Shown here: one piece after another, positions 27,150 through 35,859 of the stretch
How positions within the stretch are numbered: the first letter of the stretch is position 1
How the letters are laid out: each line of letters begins with the position of its first letter
NCBI RefSeq assembly: GCF_900104305.1
Contig: NZ_FNJC01000004.1
Location: 248,001 to 312,000 of the forward strand
Length of the DNA stretch: 64,000 bases
Reading direction: 5' to 3'
Source of the DNA: Filomicrobium insigne
GTDB taxonomy: Bacteria > Pseudomonadota > Alphaproteobacteria > Rhizobiales > Hyphomicrobiaceae
Translations under genes and position numbers: made by a program
The notes under the pieces: model-generated
What the model was told of the DNA's origin: nothing
Seen by the model: the letters and a program-made list of their open reading frames with translations, nothing else
Database searches by the model: none

Positions 27150-28145
27150 ATGCGAAAAACTTTGATGCTGACAGCTGGTGTTCTGACGATCATGGGCGCT
27201 GTTACAGCAGGAGCAATGGCTCGAGGTGACTTTGAGCATCACGGTAAACATCATGGGTTTCATGGCAAGCATGGATATCACCATGATGGCGATTGGGGGC
27301 GCGGAGGTCACGGCAAGGGTCATCACCGACTTCATCGCAAACTCGCCAAGCTTAAGAAGCTCGATGCCGATGGTGATGGCGTCGTAACTCTGGAAGAGTT
27401 CCTGAAACCAAGCGAAGAGCGCTTTGCTGAGCTCGATACAGATGGCAAGGGCAGCCTGACCGGTGAACAGCTGGTGGCGCGTCAACAGGCGCAGTTGGAC
27501 TACCGCATCAAGCGTATGCTGAAGCGCTATGATACTGACGGCGATGGAAAGATCTCGAAAGAAGAATTCCGAAAGCCTGCGCAGGACCGTTTTGCCGAGC
27601 GCGACTTTAACGGCGATGGGAAGATCACCGATGATGAACTTCCCCCCCGATTTGGACGGAGCGATCGGCACCGTACTGACGATGTTGAGGACGCCGACGA
27701 TCGCCAGGCTGAGGCTTCCGACGATGGTGACCGCGAAGAAGGGCGCGAGCATAAGGGCAAACGTCACCATGAAGGACGTTGGCATCGTGGGGATCACCAT
27801 GGCGGTAAAGGGTGGCGCGGACGCCAGGCGCGAGATCTAGACCGTGTTCTCGAACGGGTAGACAGACGGTTTGCGCGCATGGACAAGAACGATGACGGTG
27901 TGATCGATCAGGATGAGATCGGTGACCGTGGAGCGGAGCGGATAGCCTATAAGCAAAAGCTTCGCATGCACGTTCTTGACGCCAACAAAGATGGAAGTGT
28001 GAGCAAGGACGAATACCTTGCCAAGACTAAGTCACGTTTTTCGATGATGGATCTCAACGGCGACGGTAAGGTGACCGTTGATGATCTCCCGCCGCGTGCT
28101 GCGCGGTACTGGGAGGCCAAGGCGGATGCCAAAGACCAGAAGTAA
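27150..28145 (+). CDS. Secreted EF-hand protein with His-rich segments
   Basis: 331 residues with a signal peptide (cleavage near residue 24), then a His/Gly-rich segment (28-62). Seven EF-hand loops follow, at about 72-83, 96-107, 128-139, 152-163, 245-256, 277-288 and 301-312, all with Asp at loop position 1 (for example DADGDGVVTLEE, DLNGDGKVTVDD). A second acidic then His-rich segment lies at 175-222. Ca binding is well supported by the loops; the His clusters could bind transition metals. AAGGAGG precedes ATG 27150. It heads the unit with a sigma factor and metal-sensor protein, so it may be the regulated target or a metal buffer. The lanmodulin Pro at loop position 2 is absent. Confidence 0.8.
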   Translation: MRKTLMLTAGVLTIMGAVTAGAMARGDFEHHGKHHGFHGKHGYHHDGDWGRGGHGKGHHRLHRKLAKLKKLDADGDGVVTLEEFLKPSEERFAELDTDGKGSLTGEQLVARQQAQLDYRIKRMLKRYDTDGDGKISKEEFRKPAQDRFAERDFNGDGKITDDELPPRFGRSDRHRTDDVEDADDRQAEASDDGDREEGREHKGKRHHEGRWHRGDHHGGKGWRGRQARDLDRVLERVDRRFARMDKNDDGVIDQDEIGDRGAERIAYKQKLRMHVLDANKDGSVSKDEYLAKTKSRFSMMDLNGDGKVTVDDLPPRAARYWEAKADAKDQK

Positions 28146-28169
28146 TGGCTGGCATTCGGAGGTCATGAC

Positions 28170-28883
28170 GTGTTGGCACGTCAAAGACATTTGAGGTTCA
28201 GCGTGGCGGCAAAGTCCGTCCTGCCCGGATCTGGAAGCGGTTCCGGGCAGGAGTTCGAAACGCAAAGGCCGTTGGGGGTCGATACTGACGCGTCATTGGG
28301 GGCGGTGCCTCTCGACGACGACCGTGTTCTTATGGCGCGGCTGATTGAAGGTGATGACGGCGCTTTTCGTGGCCTCATTGATCGTCACTTAAGAGCTGTC
28401 GTTGGTTTGGCTCGACGGTTGTTGGGTGACACTGCCGAAGCTGAAGATGTTGCCCAAGAAGCGATGTTGCGTCTGTGGCGTACGGCAGACCGAATTGAAG
28501 TCGGCGCCAATGGCGTTCGTGGATGGCTATTTCGTGTGGCGCGCAATTTGTGCATCGACCGTCAGCGTACCAATCACAGACTGAGAGTCGTGGAGGAGGT
28601 GCCCGAGGAAATCGAACCGCCGCGACAGTTGGATGGATTAGAGGCGGCTGACGTGAGTGCATGCGTCGAACAAGCGATGCAAGAATTGCCAGAACGGCAA
28701 AGGACCGCGCTTTTACTGTTTCACCACGAGGGACTCAGTCTCATCGAGATTGGGAACGAAATGGGGACTTCATCGGAAGCTGTCGAATCTCTGCTGGCGC
28801 GGGGACGGCGGGGACTGAAAGGCAAACTTGCCGGTGTTTGGCGGCAACTGCTGGATATAGAGCCTGAAGGGCTCGAAGAATGA
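28170..28883 (+). CDS. ECF-type RNA polymerase sigma factor
   Basis: 237 residues from GTG 28170, with GGAGG 7 bases upstream. Sigma region 2 spans about 55-125 (FRGLIDRHLRAVVGLARRLL, DVAQEAMLRLWRTAD, RGWLFRVARNLCIDRQR) and region 4 about 160-215 (ALQELPERQRTALLLF-type segment, then LSLIEIGNEMGTSSEAVES). The first 45 residues are a low-complexity extension. It is followed 16 bases later by a single-TM protein that is the likely anti-sigma factor, and then by a metal-sensor protein, an arrangement resembling CnrYXH-type regulation. Confidence 0.9.
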   Translation: MLARQRHLRFSVAAKSVLPGSGSGSGQEFETQRPLGVDTDASLGAVPLDDDRVLMARLIEGDDGAFRGLIDRHLRAVVGLARRLLGDTAEAEDVAQEAMLRLWRTADRIEVGANGVRGWLFRVARNLCIDRQRTNHRLRVVEEVPEEIEPPRQLDGLEAADVSACVEQAMQELPERQRTALLLFHHEGLSLIEIGNEMGTSSEAVESLLARGRRGLKGKLAGVWRQLLDIEPEGLEE

Positions 28884-28899
28884 GCGTCGGAAGGAAGAC

Positions 28900-29418
28900 A
28901 TGACGAGCGAACAGAACAGACAGCGCGACATGGAGCGACTGCGGTATTTGCTCGAAGTTTATGGAGGCGACCGCGATCGCTGGCCCGCGCGCGAACGATT
29001 GAGCGTGGCAGCGTTTTTGGCTGAGGACGCAGCGGCTCAACGATTGCTGAGGGAGGCTTGCGTCCTCGATGATGTAATCATGAACTGTCAATTGCCATCG
29101 GGACGATCCGATTCAATGCGCCTGAATGATCTGGGTGACCGGATCATGGCGCGCGCGCTTGCTGAAAAGAGGCAGGCGGCTTCGTTCAGGCAGACACTAC
29201 CGAACGTCAGGTCCTATCAGTCGGTCCGCGCCCGGTTGTGGCAGGCCGCGACCCTTATGGCGGCTTGCCTCGTCACGGGCATTATGGTCGGGCAAAGCGG
29301 CTTGGTTGCGTCACCCGTTGAGCAAACGTCGGAAGTTAGCAGTCTTGATGAGGAGACATTTACGACTTCGTTGGCCGACGATGGCTTCGTTATTTTCGCC
29401 GAGGAAGATAAAATATGA
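28900..29418 (+). CDS. Putative single-TM anti-sigma factor
   Basis: 172 residues. The cytoplasmic N-terminal part is helical and charged, with RYLLEVYGGDRDRWPARER and a DLGDRIMARALAEKR stretch. One TM lies at about 113-130 (LWQAATLMAACLVTGIMVGQ) and a short acidic periplasmic tail follows. There is no HxxxCxxC zinc motif, so it is not a ZAS anti-sigma. Position directly after the sigma gene, topology, and a four-base overlap (ATGA) with the metal-sensor gene support the anti-sigma reading. No sequence family was recognised with certainty. Confidence 0.6.
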   Translation: MTSEQNRQRDMERLRYLLEVYGGDRDRWPARERLSVAAFLAEDAAAQRLLREACVLDDVIMNCQLPSGRSDSMRLNDLGDRIMARALAEKRQAASFRQTLPNVRSYQSVRARLWQAATLMAACLVTGIMVGQSGLVASPVEQTSEVSSLDEETFTTSLADDGFVIFAEEDKI

Positions 29419-29900
29419 GCGATCAAGGCAGCTCTGGCTCAGGATCAGCGCAGCAAGCTGGCAGGAGAGGCTGGCTGTGGTGGGCGTTTGTGGTGTCTTT
29501 GTCGCTGAATCTCCTCGTAGCGGGCTTTTTTATCGGCGCAAAGATTTCACACCATGGGTGGCGACCGTGGAAGGATCACGGGGTCAGTGGCTTTGCGCAT
29601 CGGCTGGAGGGCGAACGTCAACAGCTCTTTCGCGAACTTGCTCAATCCTACAAGGAGCACTGGCGATCGTTTCGTAGGGATATTCGCAACAGGCAAGTCG
29701 AAGCTGTTCAGCTTCTGAAGGCCGATCCATTCGATAGAGAGAAGTTTGTCGCCGCCTTGAACGAGATTCTCGCGGAAAGGGTGACGGCCCGGCGCTCGTT
29801 GTCGGAGCAGTTTCTAACCATGATCGACAAGATGACGCCGGAAGAGCGTCGTGCTTATGCTGAATGGTATGAGGAGTGGCGCGGGTCTCGGAAGCGTTGA
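29415..29900 (+). CDS. Periplasmic heavy-metal sensor-like protein (CnrX/ZraP superfamily)
   Basis: 161 residues: N-terminal TM anchor (WWAFVVSLSLNLLVAGFFIG, about 22-41), then an all-helical periplasmic hairpin with HRLEGERQQLFRELAQSYKEH and ITMIDKMTPEERRAYAEWY-type segments, characteristic of the metal-resistance/ZraP-like superfamily. Candidate metal ligands are the His residues in KISHHGWRPWKDHG just after the membrane. It probably senses metal and relays to the anti-sigma factor, whose gene it overlaps. Which metal is unknown. Confidence 0.75.
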   Translation: MSDQGSSGSGSAQQAGRRGWLWWAFVVSLSLNLLVAGFFIGAKISHHGWRPWKDHGVSGFAHRLEGERQQLFRELAQSYKEHWRSFRRDIRNRQVEAVQLLKADPFDREKFVAALNEILAERVTARRSLSEQFLTMIDKMTPEERRAYAEWYEEWRGSRKR

Positions 29901-29902
29901 GC

Positions 29903-31051
29903 TCAGGAATTCTGTGCGACTGATGGGCTATTAAGATAATCAAAGAAGTCCGACTGTGCGGCGCGGTCAAGCTGCGTAATGGCCCGCCAACATCCCTTGC
30001 TACTTTGGGTATCAAGACGCACGCCGTTAATGTCGAAGAGTGCGCGCGCGAGATGGATCGACAGAGTGTCGCTTAAGCGTTCATGCGAACTATACGCGCG
30101 TACATCAAGATACGTGATACTACGCTCCGGTGTCGCGGTGACCTCGACCCGGCTATCTTTGGCTGCGTGGCTGACGGCTTCTTCGAACAGGTTGATGATG
30201 GCTTGGCGCAGTGCGCGGGGATCTCCCAATATTTCCAGATCAGCTGGTGCCTTCAGATGAAGCTGAACATTGCGTGCACGCGCGGTCGGCTCAATGAAAT
30301 GCCATGCATCTTCTAGAAGTGGTTTGATCGCCAGACGGTTGCTCACTGCGCCATTTCCCAAGCGGATGCATGACAGTGCGGCCGTTATAGCGAGCGTGTC
30401 TTCCGTGGATTTGAGCAATGCCTGACCGCTGTCGCGGATATGGCTGACGTATTCGCGATAAAGGGGGCGGCCGAGGGGGCCGTGCAATTCCGCCTTCATA
30501 AGCTCAGAAAAGCCTAGCACCGCATTAAGTGGTGTCCGTAGTTCATGACTCAAGCGCGCGCACAGGCCAGCCCAGGCATCGGCGTCGTTCGCCGGAGCTA
30601 TCTTATCGATAAGGCTTTCATTTGGATAACAGCTTGCGGCTGGGCTTGATAAAGGAGTTCCAGTCGTAAAGTTGAGCGTCAGCGGATCAAAAGGCGCTTC
30701 TTGAACGGGAAATGGGGCCGCCTGGATCGACGCGGCAGGATCAGCCGCTTGGTTTTCGTCAGTCTGATTGTTCGCAACGAAGGAGCAATCGCGCACCCAC
30801 TCCGACGTCACCAACGAAACTACCGCGCCGATGATAGCCAAGGTCGCGAGAATTGGAGCTGTGGTGACGTGCGCAAATGCTGCCGTGATCAAGACTATGC
30901 GCAACGCAAGGCCTGAAAAACGCAAAACACATCGTGCGAGCTGATGGGACACCGTGGGGCGGTCGACGTCAGAGTGAGTCACTCGCCTCATCGCGAAAGA
31001 CACAAGTCTCCCGTGAGGGCGGACAGACACCGTCCACGCCATTCGCATGCC
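29903..31051 (-). CDS. Histidine kinase-like protein with degenerate ATPase domain
   Basis: About 382 residues from ATG 31051 (an in-frame ATG at 30991 is also possible). Hydrophobic segments lie in the N-terminal 90 residues (LALRIVLITAAFAHVTTAPILATLAIIGAV in part). The dimerisation domain has an intact H-box, CARLSHELRTPLNAVLGF, close to PleC/DivJ-type kinases. The catalytic domain keeps part of an N-box (RQAIINLFEEAV) but the second Asn is replaced and no DxGxG or GxGLG box is present. It may be a pseudokinase, phosphatase or phosphotransfer scaffold. It converges with the metal-sensor operon, with 2 bases between stops. Confidence 0.72.
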   Translation of the reverse strand, partial: GMRMAWTVSVRPHGRLVSFAMRRVTHSDVDRPTVSHQLARCVLRFSGLALRIVLITAAFAHVTTAPILATLAIIGAVVSLVTSEWVRDCSFVANNQTDENQAADPAASIQAAPFPVQEAPFDPLTLNFTTGTPLSSPAASCYPNESLIDKIAPANDADAWAGLCARLSHELRTPLNAVLGFSELMKAELHGPLGRPLYREYVSHIRDSGQALLKSTEDTLAITAALSCIRLGNGAVSNRLAIKPLLEDAWHFIEPTARARNVQLHLKAPADLEILGDPRALRQAIINLFEEAVSHAAKDSRVEVTATPERSITYLDVRAYSSHERLSDTLSIHLARALFDINGVRLDTQSSKGCWRAITQLDRAAQSDFFDYLNSPSVAQNS

Positions 31052-31194
31052 CCGCCATATTTGTAAATTGCCGCCCCCGCCCCCGCTGACAAACTCGGTA
31101 CTGCCTGCCACGCGAATCGCTATTTCAGTTCACCTCATTAGGGTGTCACTGTCGAGGAGATTAATTCAATTCGCGTCCTGTTATGACGATGACG

Positions 31195-33846
31195 TTATTC
31201 ATCGAGGATTCGAAGCACAATCTCATGTACATCACGAGAGGGGTCGGGATGTTTCGTAATTTTTGTCAATGCGTTACGGGCGAGTTTTCGACGTTTTGGT
31301 TCAAGTGCGCGCCAGCTCCGCATGGCATTGAGAAGACGCGCGGCGATTTGCGGATTGAAGCGATCGATAGCGAGGATTTGCTCGACTAAGAATTCGTAGC
31401 CTTTGCCGTCTGGTCGGTTGAACTGAACGGGGTTCATCAGGGCGAAATTGCCGATCAGGGCGCGCACTTTGTTGGGAGCGGTAATGTCGAAGCGCTCATG
31501 CCGCGTGAGTGCACGAACAACGTCAAGGGCGTTGTTGCGCGGCGATTGGGCCTGCGCCACGAACCAAGTGTCAATGACGACATGGTCTTCGTGCCAGCGT
31601 TGATAGAAATGGTCGAGCGCGGTGCGCCGCTGGGGTGAGTTGCTAGCGGCGAGCAAGTTGAGTGCGTGCGCGGCCTCGGTCATATTTGAGGCGTTAAAAT
31701 ATTGGTCGGCGGTTCGGTTTATTGCCGTTTTTGAGCCCAGAGACGCGAGCAGCTGCAGGGCGGCATTGCGGGCGGCGCGTTTGCCGGCGTTTGCGGCATC
31801 CGGTGAGAACGGTCCGCTCTCCTTCAACGTGTCATGGATGGCCGCAAGCTGGTCTTCCAGCCGACGTGCAATCAACCGTGTGAGTTGACGATGAGCGCGA
31901 TAAATGAACGTGTGATCGACGTTCTGTCCTATCTCGGTTGCGACATCGCTTTGTGATGGTAGCCGCATCAACTCGGCTCGGAAGGCCCAATCGAGGTTAT
32001 CGTCGACAAGGGCAGCGCTAAGCGCTTTGGCAAAGCCAGTGCCACGCGAGGATCTTTTGCCGCGTGAGAGAGCCTCAACCATCGCCACCATCGTGCGCAT
32101 TGCGTATGTATTGGCGGCCTGCCAGCGGTTGAAGGCGTCACTGTCGTTGGCGAGCAGAAAAGCTAGGTCTTTTTCGCTGAGTTCAACTTCCAGGTGGACA
32201 GGCGCTGAAAATTCTCGAAGGACCGAAGGGATCGGGCGCGCCGGGACGTCAGTGAAGGTGATCGTTTGGCTGGGTTGGCGGAGATGTATGATGTCGTCCT
32301 GCAGGGCGTCTCCTGCATCCGTCGTCAGCGGCAGATCGTGGCCATCCGGACCCAGCAGGCCAATGCGAAGCGGGATGTGCATCGGGTTCTTTTGTTGCTG
32401 GCCCGGTGTTTGCGGGGTCGTTTGCTTCAGGGTTAGGGAGTAGGTCCGCGCACGTTTATCGTAGGATGTGCGGCATTCCACATGCGGCGTGCCAGATTGC
32501 GAATACCAAAGAGCGAACTGCGAAAGATCGCGCCCCGAGACCTCCGCGAAGCATTCCAAAAACTGTTCGATGGTTGCGGCTTCTCCATCGTGCCGCTCAA
32601 AGTAGAGGTCCATCCCGGAACGGAAAGCCTCGGCGCCGAGGATCGTCGCGATCATGCGTACGATTTCGGCACCTTTTTCGTAAACCGTTGCCGTGTAGAA
32701 GTTGTTGATTTCGATATAGCTTTCCGGTCGGACAGGGTGTGCCAGAGGACCGGAATCTTCAGGAAATTGATGGGCCTTTAGCTGGCGAACGTCCGATATT
32801 CGTTGGACGACACGTGAACGCTCGTCGGCGGAGAATTCCTGATCACGGTAGACGGTGAGACCTTCCTTTAAACAGAGCTGGAACCAATCGCGGCAGGTAA
32901 TGCGGTTGCCGGTCCAGTTGTGGAAGTATTCGTGCGCAACGACGCTTTCGATAGCTTCGAATGTCGTGTCCGTCGCGGTTTCTGGTGATGCGAGTACAAG
33001 TCGGTCATTGAAAATATTTAGCCCCTTGTTCTCCATCGCGCCCATATTGAAGTCGGATACGGCGACGATATTGAAGACCTCGAGATCGTACTCACGGCCG
33101 AAACGTTTTTCGTCCCAACGCATTGAGCGTTTCAGTGAGTCCATGGCCCATGCAGCGCGCTCCTCCTTGCCGTGTTCGACGTAGATCGTCAGCCCGACAT
33201 CGCTACCGCTTGCGGTCTTGAAATCTGCCGCGATTGACGACAAGTCGCCAGCGACCAGCGCAAATAGGTAGCAGGGCTTGGGATGCGGATCATGCCACAC
33301 GGCGTAATGACGTTCGCCGCGATCAGAGGTGCCGCGTTCCAGGCGGTTTCCATTGGATAGCAGGACCGGTGCTTCTTTCGGATCGGCCTCCAGTCTAACT
33401 GTGTAGGTCGAGAGCACATCAGGGCGGTCCAGGAAGTACGTTATGCGCCGGAAGCCTTGGGCTTCGCATTGTGTGCAGAAAACGCCACGCGAGCGATAGA
33501 GGCCCTGAAGGGATTTGTTCTGGCTCGGATCGATCGTCGTATGGATCTCAAGCGTAAAGGGTTTGATCGGCGTTTCGGGAATAGTCAGCGACGTCTTGGT
33601 TAGCCGGTACTGCGAACGGGTGAGCGTGTTCCCGTCCAGGATCACGGCATCGAGTTTAAGGTTTTCACCGTCGAGGATTAGGGGCGCATTGTGAACCTGA
33701 GATTTTGGGTTGTGTCGTACCTTGAGACGCGAACGAACCTTCGTCGCTGCTGCATCGAGTTTAAAGTCGAGATTGACGCTCTTGATCAGGAAATTTGGAG
33801 GACGGTAATCGCGCAGGTAGATGGGGCGCGGTGTGTCTGTTTTCAT
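31195..33846 (-). CDS. pepN: Aminopeptidase N (M1 family)
   Basis: Zinc aminopeptidase of 883 residues, removing N-terminal residues from peptides in the cytoplasm. The exopeptidase signature NMGAMENKGLNIFN, the zinc motif HEYFHNWTGNRITCRDW (about residue 305 on) with the distal Glu in LKEGLTVYRDQEF, and the C-terminal helical domain (DTWFVAQAQSPRNN, NKVRALIGNF) align with the E. coli PepN type. ATG 33846 (MKTDTPRPIYLRDYRPPNF) is chosen over an ATG at 33951, since E. coli-type PepN begins just before the YRHDYR-like segment. The 33847-34055 spacer shows nothing notable. Confidence 0.96.
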   Translation of the reverse strand: MKTDTPRPIYLRDYRPPNFLIKSVNLDFKLDAAATKVRSRLKVRHNPKSQVHNAPLILDGENLKLDAVILDGNTLTRSQYRLTKTSLTIPETPIKPFTLEIHTTIDPSQNKSLQGLYRSRGVFCTQCEAQGFRRITYFLDRPDVLSTYTVRLEADPKEAPVLLSNGNRLERGTSDRGERHYAVWHDPHPKPCYLFALVAGDLSSIAADFKTASGSDVGLTIYVEHGKEERAAWAMDSLKRSMRWDEKRFGREYDLEVFNIVAVSDFNMGAMENKGLNIFNDRLVLASPETATDTTFEAIESVVAHEYFHNWTGNRITCRDWFQLCLKEGLTVYRDQEFSADERSRVVQRISDVRQLKAHQFPEDSGPLAHPVRPESYIEINNFYTATVYEKGAEIVRMIATILGAEAFRSGMDLYFERHDGEAATIEQFLECFAEVSGRDLSQFALWYSQSGTPHVECRTSYDKRARTYSLTLKQTTPQTPGQQQKNPMHIPLRIGLLGPDGHDLPLTTDAGDALQDDIIHLRQPSQTITFTDVPARPIPSVLREFSAPVHLEVELSEKDLAFLLANDSDAFNRWQAANTYAMRTMVAMVEALSRGKRSSRGTGFAKALSAALVDDNLDWAFRAELMRLPSQSDVATEIGQNVDHTFIYRAHRQLTRLIARRLEDQLAAIHDTLKESGPFSPDAANAGKRAARNAALQLLASLGSKTAINRTADQYFNASNMTEAAHALNLLAASNSPQRRTALDHFYQRWHEDHVVIDTWFVAQAQSPRNNALDVVRALTRHERFDITAPNKVRALIGNFALMNPVQFNRPDGKGYEFLVEQILAIDRFNPQIAARLLNAMRSWRALEPKRRKLARNALTKITKHPDPSRDVHEIVLRILDE

Positions 33847-34055
33847 TTTATGTTCCGGCAGCGCTGGATCGGGGGCGTGGAGCTGCGGCATACGCCCAGA
33901 ATGTCTACGATTTCGTTTTCTTTCGAGGGTTCTGGTGAGAGGATTGCCCATGCGGGCTCGTAGAGCAAGGGTGGCGTGAGCGCTCGCAGGCCCAGTACAC
34001 AGACTGTCTGCTTAAAGGCTTGATCTGAATGTCGGATGACACGGTCGTTCGAGGG

Positions 34056-34964
34056 TTAGGTCCCGTACGCTGGAGGAGGGCAAAGGACACGCAAGCTTGA
34101 TGGCCGGATGGTGTATCGAAGTGGAGCTTTAAAACTCTCGACTTCGCCATCGTTCGTCAGGCGCACAGAGCGCCGAGGCATGCGGATTGTAAATTCAGTT
34201 GCGGATATTTTTTCAACCTCAGGATCGCTTTTCCATAGTCCGAGCATTGCACGTACCACAGCGACGGATAAGGCTGCTCCGTTTTTATGCCGTGCTGCGT
34301 ATAAGGTCAGGTAGCCTCGGTCCATTGCTGTTTTTGTGAGCATCAGGCTTGGAACTTCGTCGTATTCATTGCTGGTTACCACAACCGATAACGCACGCAT
34401 GCGATGCCGTTCACCGTCCTTATCGACGGCGATAGAGATCATGCGTGTGCTAGCTAGCATCTGTCGCAGGATGCGAATGTATCCTTGCAAGCGTTCAAGG
34501 GCCGCTTTGCCGCGCAGATGTTGACGTTGTTCGGCGAACCCCGTTGGAAGCCCAAACATCGAATTGCAGAGGAAGATTTGGCCGTTGACGGCGGCGACGT
34601 CTATGGGAACGGAGTGCCCTTCTGCGAGCGTTTTCAGTGCAGCGTCGATCTCGAGCGGGAGGTTCAGATCCCGTGCAAATCTGTTCATGGTGCCGAGGGG
34701 GAGCACTCCGAGCGCCTTATTGGTCCCGATCAAGTGTTCGGCGGCTGAACGGACAGAGCCGTCACCGCCGCCTATAATAAGTGCGTCGATATCTCCTTGC
34801 GCGGCCGCCGAGATCGCGCCGACAAGCTTTTCCGGTTCGACGCACTCCACGCGTGTTTCATGCCCGCCATCGCGAAACGCTTGTGCAACTTTTTTTTCGA
34901 TATCACGGGGCGATAGGTCGAGTGCGGTTCCGGCTCGGCAATTTACGATTGTATGGGTACGCAT
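34056..34964 (-). CDS. Diacylglycerol/lipid kinase family protein
   Basis: 302 residues of the DgkB/YegS/LCB5 fold. The nucleotide loop is GGGDGSVRSAAEHL (about residue 64) and the second catalytic segment is LGVLPLGTMNRFARDLNLP, both hallmarks of this kinase family. The C-terminal half is the strand-rich domain (IRMPRRSVRLTNDGEVES). It would phosphorylate a lipid such as diacylglycerol or a related alcohol. It is divergent from a PAP2 phosphatase gene, so kinase and phosphatase of lipid phosphates lie back to back across a 145-base spacer. Confidence 0.88.
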   Translation of the reverse strand: MRTHTIVNCRAGTALDLSPRDIEKKVAQAFRDGGHETRVECVEPEKLVGAISAAAQGDIDALIIGGGDGSVRSAAEHLIGTNKALGVLPLGTMNRFARDLNLPLEIDAALKTLAEGHSVPIDVAAVNGQIFLCNSMFGLPTGFAEQRQHLRGKAALERLQGYIRILRQMLASTRMISIAVDKDGERHRMRALSVVVTSNEYDEVPSLMLTKTAMDRGYLTLYAARHKNGAALSVAVVRAMLGLWKSDPEVEKISATEFTIRMPRRSVRLTNDGEVESFKAPLRYTIRPSSLRVLCPPPAYGT

Positions 34965-35109
34965 GGCTTATGAACGTCTACCTTCGTTCGGACGTTCCAG
35001 TGCCGTGTTACTGATGAGTGACGGCGTGTGTGGAACCATGATGCTCAAGCCTATAGATAGGCCATTGGTTCGACATCAAGCGTGCGAATGGCAGGAGGTG
35101 GAGTAGAGA

Positions 35110-35859
35110 ATGGCCGACGATCAAGGAGCAGCGCCCAGGAGCACTGTTGAGCGCCGTAATCTTCTCCGGCGTTTGGCGTCCGTTCGGCAAATCGAGAAGC
35201 TGCCGATGTTCTTTCTTGCGTCGCTGGCTGTGCTGACCTTTGTGTTCGTGCAGATTGCAGCCCTCGTCTTTAGTGGAAATTCGCGCAACTTTGACGAATG
35301 GTTGCTTCGCGCCATGCGCGCCCCTGGCGACAATGGTGGGCCAATTGGACCCGCTTGGCTTGAGGGGACCGTGCGTGACTTCACAGCGTTGGGAAGTACC
35401 GGCGTTGTCGTCCTCATCGTTGTTATCTCGGCGTTGTTTCTGCTCATAACGCGAAAGGGGCACTCCGCGCTTTATGTGGTTTTGGCAGTCGTGGGCGGGA
35501 CGCTGTTGAATAACCTCTTGAAGATCGGTTTTGGGCGACCGCGTCCTGATATCATCACGCGTGGCACAGAGGTTCATACGCTTAGTTTTCCTTCCGGGCA
35601 TTCGATGATGTCGGCGGTCGTTTATCTAACGTTGGGCATGTTGCTGGCGCGCTCCCAGCCCGACCCGAGGGTGAAGATTTTCATCTTTTCTGTCTGTGTC
35701 CTTCTGACATTGATGATTGGACTGAGCCGGATTTATCTTGGCGTTCACTGGCCAACGGATGTGTTGGCCGGCTGGACCCTCGGGGCGGGATGGGCGCTGT
35801 TGTGTTGGATGCTGATGCTGTGGCTGCAGGGCCAGGGTCAGGTCGAGAGTGACCGTTGA
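35110..35859 (+). CDS. PAP2-family lipid phosphatase
   Basis: 249-residue membrane phosphatase with about six TM segments. The three PAP2 motifs are complete: KIGFGRPRPD, PSGHSMMSA and SRIYLGVHWPTDVLAG. Likely substrates are phosphatidate, phosphatidylglycerol phosphate or undecaprenyl pyrophosphate at the outer face of the inner membrane. GGAGG lies before ATG 35110, though about 12 bases away. Its 3' end overlaps the convergent flavoprotein gene by 22 bases. Confidence 0.9.
   Translation: MADDQGAAPRSTVERRNLLRRLASVRQIEKLPMFFLASLAVLTFVFVQIAALVFSGNSRNFDEWLLRAMRAPGDNGGPIGPAWLEGTVRDFTALGSTGVVVLIVVISALFLLITRKGHSALYVVLAVVGGTLLNNLLKIGFGRPRPDIITRGTEVHTLSFPSGHSMMSAVVYLTLGMLLARSQPDPRVKIFIFSVCVLLTLMIGLSRIYLGVHWPTDVLAGWTLGAGWALLCWMLMLWLQGQGQVESDR

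Noticed and set aside
27150-28145. EF-hand protein as a lanmodulin-type lanthanide binder
   Set aside because: None of the seven loops has the Pro at position 2 that marks lanmodulin; loops look like ordinary Ca sites, and the protein is larger with His-rich segments.
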